From the NCBI GenBank assembly GCA_020055645.1, contig CM034550.1:15575001-15639000 (forward strand): 64,000 nucleotides of DNA, in the 5' to 3' direction. The stretch comes from Tomocerus qinae. Its lineage: Eukaryota; Arthropoda; Collembola; Entomobryomorpha; Tomoceridae. The position numbers were made by a program, and so were the translations under genes. The notes beneath the pieces are model-generated. The model saw nothing but the letters and a program-made list of their open reading frames with translations, did not search any database and was not told the origin of the DNA. Within the stretch, counting starts at the first letter, position 1. Each line of letters begins with the position of its first letter. Below are positions 37,401 to 49,790 of the stretch, piece after piece.

Positions 37401-39324
37401 TGCATGACTTGGGGGAATAGAACGAAACGAAGGAAATGAATTTACCTACCTATATGCAATAATTCAAAAAACATACCTTACATACAATTACAACATATAA
37501 CTACACAAATGTTTGTGTAGTTTATAGCGCAAATAGTAGTTAAATAGTCTGGTAACAAAATGAATATTACCATAAGTAGTATGTAATAGAAAAGCAAACT
37601 AATTATAGATACACTAATAATATAGTTCACTATACACATTAACTAAAATCGAATTATAGTGAAGTTCTCGTATGTACGACAGTGCATACTTAGGGTAAGT
37701 GTAAATAAAGATGGGGATGATCGGAGAAATGATGAAAGATTGACGGTGCTACATTGTGTACATAAATCAGGTAGTTAGTAATTAAATCAATTAAAATTAC
37801 AATACTGCCCACTGCATTAGATGCTACAAACACCTTCTACTAAAATTATTATCTCAAACATAACCATTTTGTCGTATCAAATCTTCATTCTCATTCCTAA
37901 TTTTTTTAACTCACAAAAATCACGCTTTTTTCTTGTAATTTTTATTTATTTTTAGGCTTATTTCAATTTTTTGAGCTTTAATTTAGTAGGTGTGTCCGAC
38001 AGGTATTATTGAAATGAATTTGTGATTAACACATACCTACTGTGCATTGAATCGTAAACATTAAATATTCATGTTAATCGTTATGGTATGTTAATGTAAA
38101 TAATTTAACTAACTACTAAACATTATCGCATTGTACATAAATACTTGTAAATATATTATTATGAGGTATACTACAGGTATATGTCATGTCATATCTATGA
38201 TTCGACATGGTCTTGTCCTATAGAATGCACTGCCTAAAAATCTAAAATTATTGATAATCTACTACCATGTAATATATCCCCGCGTCACTTTAGTGTAGTA
38301 GCCCCACATAAATGTTAGTAATAAAAGTGTACATATTGCCATTATATGATATATAGTAGAATATGGGTTGATGTTACAAATAATGCATATTATTATTGTT
38401 GATGATATAATATAGTTGTTAGTAGTTAGAATGCAATAGTATAATATACCTAATAGGCACATATTATTAGTAAAGTATAAACAGTTAAGACATGATTTAT
38501 TATGTATGTAATGTATCTAAGTATAATCTACTCAATTGTCTCTATTAAGGAAAATAAATCACGGAAGATAAGCAGATTTGAGTGAAGAATTGAATAAAAT
38601 AATGGCAAGAAAATTGAACTTTCACTAATTGGACTTTTGCTGTCAACTGTCTCATTTCCATCCTAAATCATTACAAAAAGTGTTCCATTTAGATAAGTAG
38701 TAATTCGTTTTTATATAAAAGTCAGATAGCATTGAGAATACAAATAGACATATTTCTTCCGCTACAGTTGCTTTGATAAAGAAATTGCCAGTCATCTTTA
38801 AGAGGTTAGAGCGTGAGATAAATAGCCGGAATGATACAAGTTAGATGCTGGCAGAAGAAAGTATTATATTCCGATCAGTAGGTTAAGTAGTTAACCTGGT
38901 ATCTCTTCCATCTGTATCCACAGCGAAAGAGTATTTTCCCCGAGGTTCTGCAACTTCTCCAATCCAGCGTAATGTAAGTATCCACTCAACTGATAAGTGA
39001 GGGGAATGCTCCCATCCTTCATATAAATTATAACAAGTTTTTGTGCTAATGTCTTCCCTTTTGCAGTCTAGATACAGAACATTATAGTTAAGCTGAGTTT
39101 ACCATTTCCTACTTTCACTCTTAGTGAAAGTTTCCTTGAATTCTCTAAAAGCTCTTTTTGATTAGGAGGAGTAAAGTAAAATTCCATCTCTTCAACATTA
39201 CACTGGCATATTTCACTGTATTGTCTTGTTTGTTTTTAGTTGTAATCCACGAGCTCCTTAAAACTCCCTTAACTCGGACTGGGAAACGGAGGAAAACAAA
39301 AATTGGGCTAATAACGCTATCATA

Positions 39325-39645
39325 ATGCAAATTGTAAATTATCAAGGTATGTACAAGAACTGGGGCTATGTACAACACACGCGACAGCTACTACTGCAGA
39401 AATACGAGTCCCAGTTCCAACCTCAACTTCAGCGTGTCTGGCCTGGCAATGCTCAATTTGGCAGCGGAGTGAAAGTGGAAGAAAGGAAAATTGTTAAGGT
39501 ATACTTTTATTACTTTCTATCATGGTACAAATACAAGAGTGAACTGAATAAACTCGTGCAAGGATTTCCAAGTCAAATTGCTAAGTGGATAGGACAAGAA
39601 AACCAGACCAGACGGCTAAAGTTCATTTCTCTACAGTTCACTTGA
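39325..39645 (+). CDS. Hypothetical ORF, possibly an unrecognised exon
   Basis: An ATG-started frame of 106 codons, in a local rise of GC content, includes a Gln-rich segment (HTRQLLLQKYESQFQPQLQR). An AAG|GTATAC site that could act as a splice donor lies near 39498. I recognise no family and see no partner exon, so it may be chance. Confidence 0.15.
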   Translation: MQIVNYQGMYKNWGYVQHTRQLLLQKYESQFQPQLQRVWPGNAQFGSGVKVEERKIVKVYFYYFLSWYKYKSELNKLVQGFPSQIAKWIGQENQTRRLKFISLQFT

Positions 39646-39754
39646 GTTTACAACAGCCTTCACTCAATTCTTGTATTATTTCTCCTATCCTAAAACCCCG
39701 TTGACGAAAGAAAGTAATTTCTTCAACTGACATTTCCTTGCATATATTCGTCCG

Positions 39755-39806
39755 AGTAGAAAACTATGTCAGGTAGCCCCGTTGTTTCTTAACATAGTTT
39801 TCTACT
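39755..39806. repeat. Perfect 15-bp inverted repeat
   Basis: AGTAGAAAACTATGT (39755-39769) is exactly complementary to ACATAGTTTTCTACT (39792-39806), with a 22-nt loop. There are no clear flanking duplications. Confidence 0.75.
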
Positions 39807-42800
39807 TCCTTTCAAATTACATTTACAGGCTATATACTTATCTATTGTACTATCTCCTATATACCTGGGCTTAATTATCCCTACAGTATGGTACATATGC
39901 ACAAAATAATTAGAACTTTCTCCTCTCTCACGCGTTAAACTTTGACCATACCTTACTAACAATCACTTATACAGGTAAGTGAAGGTATACGGGTGAAAGT
40001 TTCTTATATAGTGTAATAGAAGGAGAAAGCATCATGTTTCTTTAGATATTTGTCTTACTGTAGTATTATAATCTTAGTGTGTGTAAAGTATGCATGCGGT
40101 GTCTTGCATGTCGTGTAGTACGTACTCGGCGGTAATTGCATCGCGTGTACAGATATTATCTTATCATATTAACGAATGATTCCCAACGTTTTCGTCCTTT
40201 CAGTGACACAATTAATTCCATAATAATGTTACACAAGGGGATGAGATTCTAATGTGATGTTATGTTTGGGAATACTGGAAGAATGTTCTCAGCATACTAC
40301 GTGATCATCCTATAGGATGTAATAAAGTTATACAAGACAAGGCAGAGTCAATGAACGTTTTTTATGCTACTAGGAAATTAACGTTGGAAACTAAAACTAT
40401 CTAGAGTTAAACACAAGTCAGCATAAAAATTCTAGGAAAGCAAGTACCGAACATTTTTTTTATTCTGGCGTATTTTGTTAGATGCATCACATTGTCCCTT
40501 TGGAAAATGTTTAGTTCAGATCAGTTTCTCTAGACGTATACCTATTATTTATTATAGTGTGCGCAAAGCTCTAGTAAAACTTTTGTAACTTAAGTCAGGT
40601 AGAATTATATAATGTTCCAGAACGCCAGTTGAGAAGGATGAAATAGAATTCAGCAGGCTGAGACCATAATATTGTACTTTGCTCTTTCCCACAGATACAG
40701 TAGTACAGGCTGTAAAGATATAATAGAAAGGGAGCGAGGAAACGACGAATTTCTTCGCAAAGTGAAAGCGACAGAGAGAAAGCTGAAAGTACCTGCCGTT
40801 GTTCTCTGGTTATGTTGAGACATAAACTACTACTAAAGGTTCTCAATGACTAACTTTGCAAGTCTTACCAACCCTGCACGTATTGTATTGTATCGAAACT
40901 CAACTTAGGCATTTTTCCCAATCTGTCTACTTACGCCATTCAGTTTTCTGATTGTGCCCCTATTTCTTAAGCACAATATGTCATTTATTACTACTATACC
41001 TATTATTTCCAATGCTCAACCTACTATTCATCTTACAATGTGCAGACATGTAATCTCCTCGACAAAAAAAGTCCACTCTAGTATTATAGACTTTCTCCAT
41101 ATAAAAAAGTTACTTTCTCCCATTTTATACTATAGACTGAATACCTGAATAATATGTAAATTTCCTATTTGTATTTGGACTTTATAAAGTCTGTCTGAAT
41201 TTAAATACCAAACTGAGTCACATTCTGTGTACTAAAGCTATTTACTTAGATGTATGGAGAGCTAAATGCAATATAAAGCTATAGAGGAAACTGACAAAAG
41301 GGCTTATTTTATCAACCCTCATGTCTCCTCCCTATCCTTTCTACCATACCGAGTGAATCCAATGAAATACATTACAATTGTTAGTGTACAGGGAGTGCAC
41401 ATACTATTTGATATTTCCTTTCAAAAATATTTTACTAGCAAACGGTTAAAGTTCAGCCCACGTTCATATACTAACTCACAGCTCCAGTTTATGGTTATGG
41501 CTTTATTTAAACGATTTATACGGAGTAACACCAAAGAGGCTATAATATGTCTTCCTCCTACCAAAACTAACCAATCTCAATGCATTATTTAGTATTATTG
41601 ATATAGGTACCTCTCTATTCCAATTTATTATCCTATAATATTACAAGTCTTTTCTCGCCAACTTTTCAAGTGAAAACACTTTAATATTTATCTATTGATA
41701 GAAATTCATTTTTTTTGGTGTAGGAAACTAAACCTTAGTATCACGTGCTAAAAATGACAGCTGCATGATTTTTGTAGCTATACCCTGTACTGAGTAAGAT
41801 TTTGTGTTGCCTGTCTGTTCAAATTCTCCCGAAAGCCGTACGAGACAAACGGACTTAATATGTTATCCTTTATACCCACTTTAAGATGCTGCATGTGATT
41901 TTATGTTGGAGGTAAAAAGTCTTGGGTTGGGTTTTGCGATAATGGTAGATCGTGCAATAAAACGTATATAGTAGAATAATAGTGATGATGACTTAATGAA
42001 TTAAATTGGTGTAGCAGCTGGTGAGTTTTCATTTGCTGTTAGTCTTGTGTCTATACAATTGAGTCGTTTGCCCTATTTATTACGTTCGACAGTCCAACCC
42101 ATGGGATTTTATTGTCTATTCAGCGTCATCCCCAAGTGAATGTAAATAAGTGTACCTACTAGTGTACATAATATAAAGAGTATAACGATCCTCTAAATTA
42201 CATACTCACTCAAGGTATGCACACACATGGTCAAAACATATGTAGACGCCAGTAGTAGTAGTATAGTGGATTGTACAACCAAATAGTAGGTTTGATGCAG
42301 ATATAAAAGTACATGTGTAGATCTATGTACCTTATGTCAAGTTCTAAAAGGGAAAAAAACTTGCAGATGATGTTTCTTCGATCGACATTCGGCACGTTTT
42401 CCCAATCCTCTCTCTCTGTCTCCTGATACCACTATATGTAGCAATGGTAAATATGTACGCTACTGCATAACCATGTGTAGTACTTTTATCCAAGTGGACT
42501 CGTTTACACTTCTTTCTCCTTTGGCTCCACTTTATACCTTATATACACCAGAATTTATTTAGAACCTTATATACTCGAAAAAAGTAGCCTTCTATATCCC
42601 TTTCTATACAAAATAATAAATGTGAAAAATGTAATGATGACTGCCATGTAGAGGTAAAAAAGTTCCAATCCTAGCAAAATATACTGGTTTCCTGCTACTA
42701 TATACTTCTACGTGAAATATTGGAAACTACGTTTGTTGGACTTTGCCGGTTTCCCCTACAATAAATATAGCTAGGCTCGTTTACCAACACTTACCGCTCT

Positions 42801-45800
42801 TTTCGCGTCACCTTTTTATTGCTGATGCGGATTAGTTTTTGCAAACATAGAAGCCCTACTGTCTCTTGCTATTGTCATAAGGTGAGGTACAATATTCTAT
42901 ATAGCCAACGCTTTTTGCAATAAATATTTTCCTACATTTTGACTTATATTACGAAATTTTAAATGAGATTTATTGTTTCCGAGAAAAAATTGTTTATACT
43001 TTTCCAAATAATTAAAAATGAATTTTAATAGATGTAGTTTGTGGATAATATTGATGTCTACATAGAAAAGAGTTTGTCTGACAGTTTTATTTCATTAGTG
43101 AAAGCTATGTCGTTATGCATTTGAAATGAAAACACGTGTATGCGTATAGAATGTAAGGATGAGGCAAATTGGTGAATGAGGCAGGGAGAAAAGCCGCATG
43201 TCAGGTTAACGTCATAAAAAGAGTTTGTTGGGAGACGAGAGTAGTAGATTGGTTAGGATTGCCTAAGGAATTTGCTTTCTCTAAATGACAAGAGGAGAAG
43301 AGTAATAGTAGGTTGTTCCGAGTGCACCACCAACTGTGTATGTACGAATGCATGAGTAAAGTATTTATATAAATGTACCTCATGTTCACACTGCTACTGT
43401 ACGCACATAATTTAATGCAGAAGTGTATATGCAATAATGCCCACTTTCCCCTCCTTTCTACGTACAGAAAGAAAAGACTAAAAATAGGAAATTCTCACTT
43501 GCTCCTTGCTTTAACACTTTGTGCAACTCTAAGACCTTAGAAACTACCCACGTAAAATGCAATCTGAAAAATAAATAGTGTTATGAAAGGTTGAAAAGGT
43601 AGGAGAACAAATAGGAATTTGTAAAAGAGAGCAAATAAGGTTGAGCCTTCGCTTTTTTCCTAAATTGACAATGAGAAAGTCAGGTTGTTTGTTCTGCACT
43701 GTGGGTGAATGATGATAAATCTTTAATTATTCAGTAGACCTTGTTTTATTCTGTCAATATTTCTCCGTCTGTCTGGATGACTGCAAATGAGGTACACATC
43801 AGGTTGCGAAATAAATTAAACAGGCTCTTCTCTTGTTCTCATTTACAGTCCTAAGGAACAATGCACGTGCAGGAATCCCCTCTTGTATTGTCATACACAA
43901 TGTCGCTCTACTTCAATGACAATGATCTCTATCCCTACGTAATTAATTTCCACTTTTGATACACAATATACTAATACCACTACCGCAGATATTTTTTCCT
44001 AATTCATATTATTTTCCTGTTGTAGTTAATAATTGCAGATAACGGCCAATAACGTACGTCTATTCTAGCTAATGATTTTCACAATACAAAAATCAATTTG
44101 TGTTTTAAGAAAATTTAGATCCATTTTCCTCTGGTATGTATTTGTGTATGTATCAAAATACAAAATAGTACTTGCGATGCAAATATGTGAGAAATATATA
44201 ATCTCCACAGCCATTTATTTACGGAGGAAATTTCCAATTTGGGAAGTTAAATGCTGCATAACCCTCTAGGCAGACGTTATCTCTCTCAGCGAGAAATGAA
44301 TAGCATTTCAGAGGAGATAGCAATATGGCCATAATGTAAAAGCTGACTCTATTCCAGGAATGATCACATAAATATTAGCATATTAGTGTCGCACTATGTC
44401 CTCGGTGAGTATTTTGTGCCTGCTCTATAAGTGTAATGGACCTTTAGGGCAAAGTTATAGTGGACACGCCCATCTAGACAGAAACATTTGTTATACTACT
44501 GCTATAAGAGTTGCATCCCAAAACGGTGCTAATATTTATGTTCAACTTTACAACTAGTAACAAGCCAGCCAGAGAAAATGGTATTTTTTTTAAATCCTTG
44601 CAGGTCACTGACCACTAAATATTTGAAACTTAAACCTTCAGGTGGTGAAAATAAATCACGTGCAGATAGCATTTTATCCTACATTCTTTATGGAATTTCT
44701 ACGCCATAAATCTACAACCAAGGCATTTGTCTTCATTAAAGTGAATTTCCACGCAATAACTAATTTAAGTACTTAGTACATGGGAAAAACTTATTTGTAA
44801 TGCCTATATGATGTTATTGGTAGAAATACGTCTCCCAATTATGCTTTAGGTACTATAAATATGTACTCTGCTGTTTCCAGCTCTTAGGCATTTTATATTT
44901 TATTTTGCTTTTGTACAGTTGCTTTTTATCTTTCATGTAGTAAACATTCTTCAAAATATACAACAGCATTACATGTAAGAACGAAAGTCAATTCTGGTTG
45001 GGAATCTTTGTAAATTGTGTTGTAGGAAGAGATCCTGTCATGCATATTGTTCTTACAAAGGGAAATAGTAATTTCATCACTCAAGGTTCAAGGAACCGAT
45101 TGGGATGGAAAACTCGATAGGAATTTTAAAATAGGCATGTGAGCAGAATAGGAAAATAGTGTATGGGAAAGTTGCCCAGAGGCACTTACTTTAAGTACAG
45201 AATTCCTTACTGACATAGATAGGTATGTTAAATCCTAGTCTGTAGTCGTGCGGTTTTGTGTGATGAAAGATTAAGGTGGAGAATTGGAGAAAGTTCTAAT
45301 AATGTAAAGACACTACTTGACCTACTTCCTTTAAACTAAAACTTAATTATGATGAATCGCAGTACAAACAAGATGGTTTCTGTCCTCTAACTTTGTTTAG
45401 ATCATTTATTAATCCGCTAACTTACTCAGAACAAATATTCATCTTCTTTAAACCCAGCATAATGTAACGGTGTTCCACTCCATTAGTCTCCATTATACAC
45501 TACCAGAACATACGTCGAATATTTACGGAATGTTTTGCAAATTTTAACCTTTGTCAGTAGTAAAAATTCTGCATTTTATATTTTTAAAAATAAACTGGAC
45601 TGTCTATTGTTGGTGCTGGATAATCACACTCAAATATTATCTGCTCAAATATTATTAACCGGTATTGCTACAAATTGTAGATTAACGGTTTTCAAAGAAG
45701 TTTTTAAATGTAGTAAGTCAATATCGTAAGTTTTAGGTGGGTAATTCTGAAAAGTACATATAGTGGCATCGAATTATTATTGATTACCAGTTTCCATTAG

Positions 45801-46899
45801 AGAAATTGTCTTTTATCTTGATTGTAAGATAGAAGGATGAGATTCTTTAGAATTTGAAGCAAAAGGAGTTTGTAAAATTGTCTTTGCGGCTTATTGGAAG
45901 TTGCGAACGTTTTCAAAGTTGTCAAAGTAAGAATTTGCGGTTTTTGCCTTACTTTGTGTGTCTTAGATATAAAATACATTGTGCATTAGCAGATGTACAC
46001 AAATTGCATAGTGGTCCTTGGTATCAGATGTTTTCCTGTAGGCAGCAGCGGTTTTCCGTGGAAATCATTGAAAAGGACCTATATTTTGTAATTCCGCAAT
46101 GTACCTACCCTAATACTAGATATTGTGGTTCCATTTCCATATCTTTTGGAAAGAAACAATACATGAGACATCAGAAGAAGAGCAATAGTACAGAAAAGGC
46201 TTAGAAGAAACGCGGGTATTGGGTAATACTTTATATTTAGGGTAAGAAACTTACAAGTGGTTTTGCATTTGTCATTTGTCTTTTAATCTCCAAAGGGTTT
46301 TTGTTGTTTGTGAGTAGAGTAAATTCGGAGGATACAAGATCCAACAAAGAGAAGCCAGAAACGTCTCTCTTTGTGTCTTATTCATGTCATTTCGTTAAGA
46401 TTAATTGCTTCAGAGGCTTTGGGTTTTCCATTTCTTACAGTTAACTCAAGAAGTCGAGTCGAGATCAGCCACCAAGCTTTCTTATTTTCTTCCTCCTCCT
46501 ACAATGTATTGTGATTGTATTTTTTTCTACACCAAAGTGTATACAAACGCAATGTTTTTTCTTCAGCTGCACTTTGGTTTTGACTGGAAAAGATGGTACG
46601 CAACAAAGATGAAGATGTTTTTATCGAGACTTACTGTAATGTCCTTTCATAGCACTCAGTTACTTAAAGTAATATTCTTGATGGTCCATTACAGTTCCGG
46701 AGGTGAATGTGCTAAGTCAACCATCCGAAACTTACACTAGCATACAAATAACCACTAAACTGTATACATGAAAATTTTCAAAGAGTCGGAAGGACTTTGT
46801 GTGCTAATACACTATATATCTTAAGAAACTTGGAGAAAATGTTAAGTCAACTAGCAGGCAGGTAACATTACGTATCTTTATTAGAACTATAATATACAT

Positions 46900-47270
46900 C
46901 TAAGCAGGCTTTTGGGATTATAATCCCATTCCCCCCAAAATCTATGGAAAAGCTTCAGAAACTGGCTAAATAAACCCTTACGATGCTTTTTTTCAAAGAT
47001 ATAATTTTGTTCTGGGATGTTTAATATTTCCCGCATTTTGTGTGCTGATACAGTGTAGAACTGAAGAATGTAATAAAAAACTGTAAAGGAGGAACTAGTG
47101 CTAACCCCTACTTTTAACAACTACATCTATGGAGATTTTCGGGATTTCCCTCCCCCCAAAATTAAAATCTAGAAAATACTTTCAGAAACTGTTTAAAGAC
47201 CCTGTAAGCACTTTTTCCAAATACAATTTGACATAATTTTGACCTAAAATGTGTAAATATTTCTTTTTTT
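46900..47270. repeat. Diverged direct repeat, two copies about 230 bp apart
   Basis: Both copies begin with a C-rich run (CCCATTCCCCCCAAAA and CCCTCCCCCCAAAA). They continue with CTTTCAGAAACTG- or CTTCAGAAACTG-like sequence, then CCCT..AAGCACTTTTT-like and AATATTTC segments. It resembles two fragments of one interspersed family. Confidence 0.55.
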
Positions 47271-48183
47271 TTCGAGTTATTTGGATTGAATTATCCCCTT
47301 CTTAAATTCCGTTGTAAATACGACCCCCTGCGTGGTAAGTGCAATGTATGAGTGTATGAAGTTAGGTACTTTTGTAGTGTGTAGGTACTTAGCACTAAAA
47401 TAAAAGATATTTTTCTACTGCTGACATGCAGAAGTCGGTTTGTGTCCTGTCGTGTTGTAGAAAGGTTGTTCTGTCAGATAATAATACTTTATTGTGTGTA
47501 AGTACGACTGCTTTAAATCTACCCGTCTGCTATGCAGCTATACACTTTTAATATCGCTATGCATATACTTATGCAGTATATAGTATACATTACGCTGAAT
47601 ATATAACTGTATTTATCTCTAAGATCGGAAGAATGCGAATACGTGTATATGTAGTCAGTGGAGAGTTAAAAAGGTAAAGTTGGATTTGCCAGCAACCATT
47701 TGGCAAAGAGAAAACAAGCATCTTTTGACTTTTCTTGGCTTGAATTGACTCCCTTCACACAGGATAAGAAAGCATCATGTACTGAGACTGTGCTACTTAC
47801 ACTTAAAACCTCTTCCTTACTGTAATATGTAGTTTATTCTTAGCTCTTCCTGTCCTTTTCTCCTGGACCCTGTCACTTTTATCCCCACGAGTCGCTTTTT
47901 ATAACCTGTGACAACATTACAATGAATTTTATCTATCAACTCTTCAAATATTTGACAAATAATTTTAGAAACATTAAAAATACCTGGAGAATTTAATAGA
48001 AATTAATACCGACCACTTGAAAAATCCATAACCCAACAAATCTCTATATATTGTATATAGCAGATGTCCCAAAAGTACATATGATCCATATTATACTTAT
48101 TCAGTTTGGCCCACTTGCTAGGTTGGCTGCCCAATCTTGAATGGTATCTTATTATGTGATATCAGATCACGATGGGATGGGAC

Positions 48184-48379
48184 CAGTGTTCAGTGACCGG
48201 CCATTTTAACCAGCCAGCCGGCCGGCTAAAATGGCTAGCCGGCTGGCCAAAAAGCTTGTTAGCCGGCTAAAATCGAACTATAGGGTTCGGAGACCGGCCA
48301 TTTTAGCCGGCCGGCTGGCTGGCTAATGTGACTAGCCGGCTGGTCAAAAAGCTTTTTAGCCGGCTAAAATAGAACACTG
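48184..48379. mobile_element. hAT-type MITE, 196 bp, perfect 8-bp TSD
   Basis: The ends are CAGTGTTC (48184-48191) and its exact complement GAACACTG (48372-48379). The octamer GATGGGAC flanks both sides (48176-48183 and 48380-48387). CAGTG tips with an 8-bp duplication are characteristic of hAT elements. The interior is made of repeated, partly palindromic blocks of the type TTAGCCGGCTAAAA and GACCGGCCATTTTA, so it can fold extensively. It has no ORF. Confidence 0.9.
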
Positions 48380-49183
48380 GATGGGACAGAAGGGAAAGCT
48401 AAAATAGTAGTCGATAGTATATGTAGAGGAGATGTGTGTGGTTATAGGGGTAAATAGTAGGTAGGATCTTTTATCTTTTCCTCTTTGTCTTCCTGTGCTC
48501 AAGTATGTTTCTCGAGCAAATCCGGAGTAAAGAAATACATATTTGATAGGTACTGGTGTCCATAAAGTCTCTATGGGGGTCGGTCGTTGTCGTTACACCA
48601 TTACTCTTTCAATAATAGTGCACAATGTTGGGAGACTATAGATTCATGGCAATAATGTATGTTTATTCACTGCAGTATACAGACTGCGACTCTATTCTGA
48701 ATTGTGACTGAAACGCTGACCTGGCTACCTAGATCATCCGTATCATCTTCTTGTCTGTCACTGAATGCTAAATATATAGCCATGTGTAATAGCTAATGTA
48801 TGCTAATCTCCAAATGCCAGACAGAACCTAGAGTATCGAGTAAAGTCGTAAAAGACTCTTCGTCAAAAAAGACAAGTCCCCACAAGTTTTTTCTCCTTCA
48901 AGTCCAAGTTTTCAATGTGTCTTTCTTGGAAAGGCGAAAAGTCAATGGACGAATAACAACTAAGATACTCATGTGTTCATTCAGCCAAGTGTAAGCTGCT
49001 TCTGTCTGGCATTGTACATACAATGCGTACTTTTTCATGCATACTGTGCTATAGTTTCTTTCACAGAACCTTTTCTTAACAATATGTTACACTTTTTCAT
49101 GCATTCGTAAGATAAATTGAGACAGTACGAGGATTATAACATAAGACATGACAAAGAAACGTTTTTCGCAATTTTAAACCATA

Positions 49184-49189
49184 TTTATT
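49184..49189 (-). terminator. Polyadenylation signal of the apolipophorin gene
   Basis: This is the only AATAAA on the minus strand within about 600 nt after the stop codon at 49791, implying a 3' UTR of about 620 nt. Confidence 0.65.
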
Positions 49190-49790
49190 AGTTATCACCC
49201 GTTACACCCACACACACCTGCTTTGATAAATTAAATACAATACGACCCTGGTTGACGTTGACAGTAACATATAAAATTCAAAATACATTGGTATTATGCA
49301 TATTATATCAGTATTTTGCTTGAAATTGATGGATAATCCAAATTCTTTACGCTTTTGTCTGATAAATGAATTTTGTAACAATAGTTGCATCAATTAGAAT
49401 CGAAGAATAAGATTTGTAATTAGAAGAGTCTCTAATTTTAGAAATTACATATACACAAATATACTTCTTAAAATTAAGGACTAATATTCTATGACATCAC
49501 ATTAGAAAATAAGTTCAATTACTGAACTTCACCACAATCTATAATTTTTCACATTTGACCACAATCATCATAAAATATAATCATTCTTATTTTTAACTGC
49601 ATTATTTTTGGTATAGGTAATATAAATTCGTATAATATTCTGTGCTTAAGCTACCTACATAAAAATTTTGTAAAATTACCAATCCTCTGCAAATTGTCCA
49701 TGTTTTTTTCAATTTTCTAGGAATTTTATGAATGTGAATGGAATTGGTAGCTAGTCATAGTTGTAAGCGCTTAATATAATTCAATACAAT

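Larger units (their letters stand above)
34430..49160. other. Gene-poor intergenic region of about 15 kb
   Basis: AT-rich DNA between the convergent 3' ends of NSF and apolipophorin. It holds small hairpins (34597-34671, 37489-37513, 39755-39806), a duplicated TGTGATCATGACCGA near 36697-36726, a diverged direct repeat at 46900-47270 and a hAT-type MITE at 48184. A 106-codon open frame at 39325-39645 is the only one with exon-like composition. No known gene or RNA is recognised. Confidence 0.6.

Noticed and set aside
45854-46740. Two ORFs of over 110 codons in the intergenic region
   Set aside because: No recognisable family, AT-biased codons and no conserved features; expected by chance in 15 kb.
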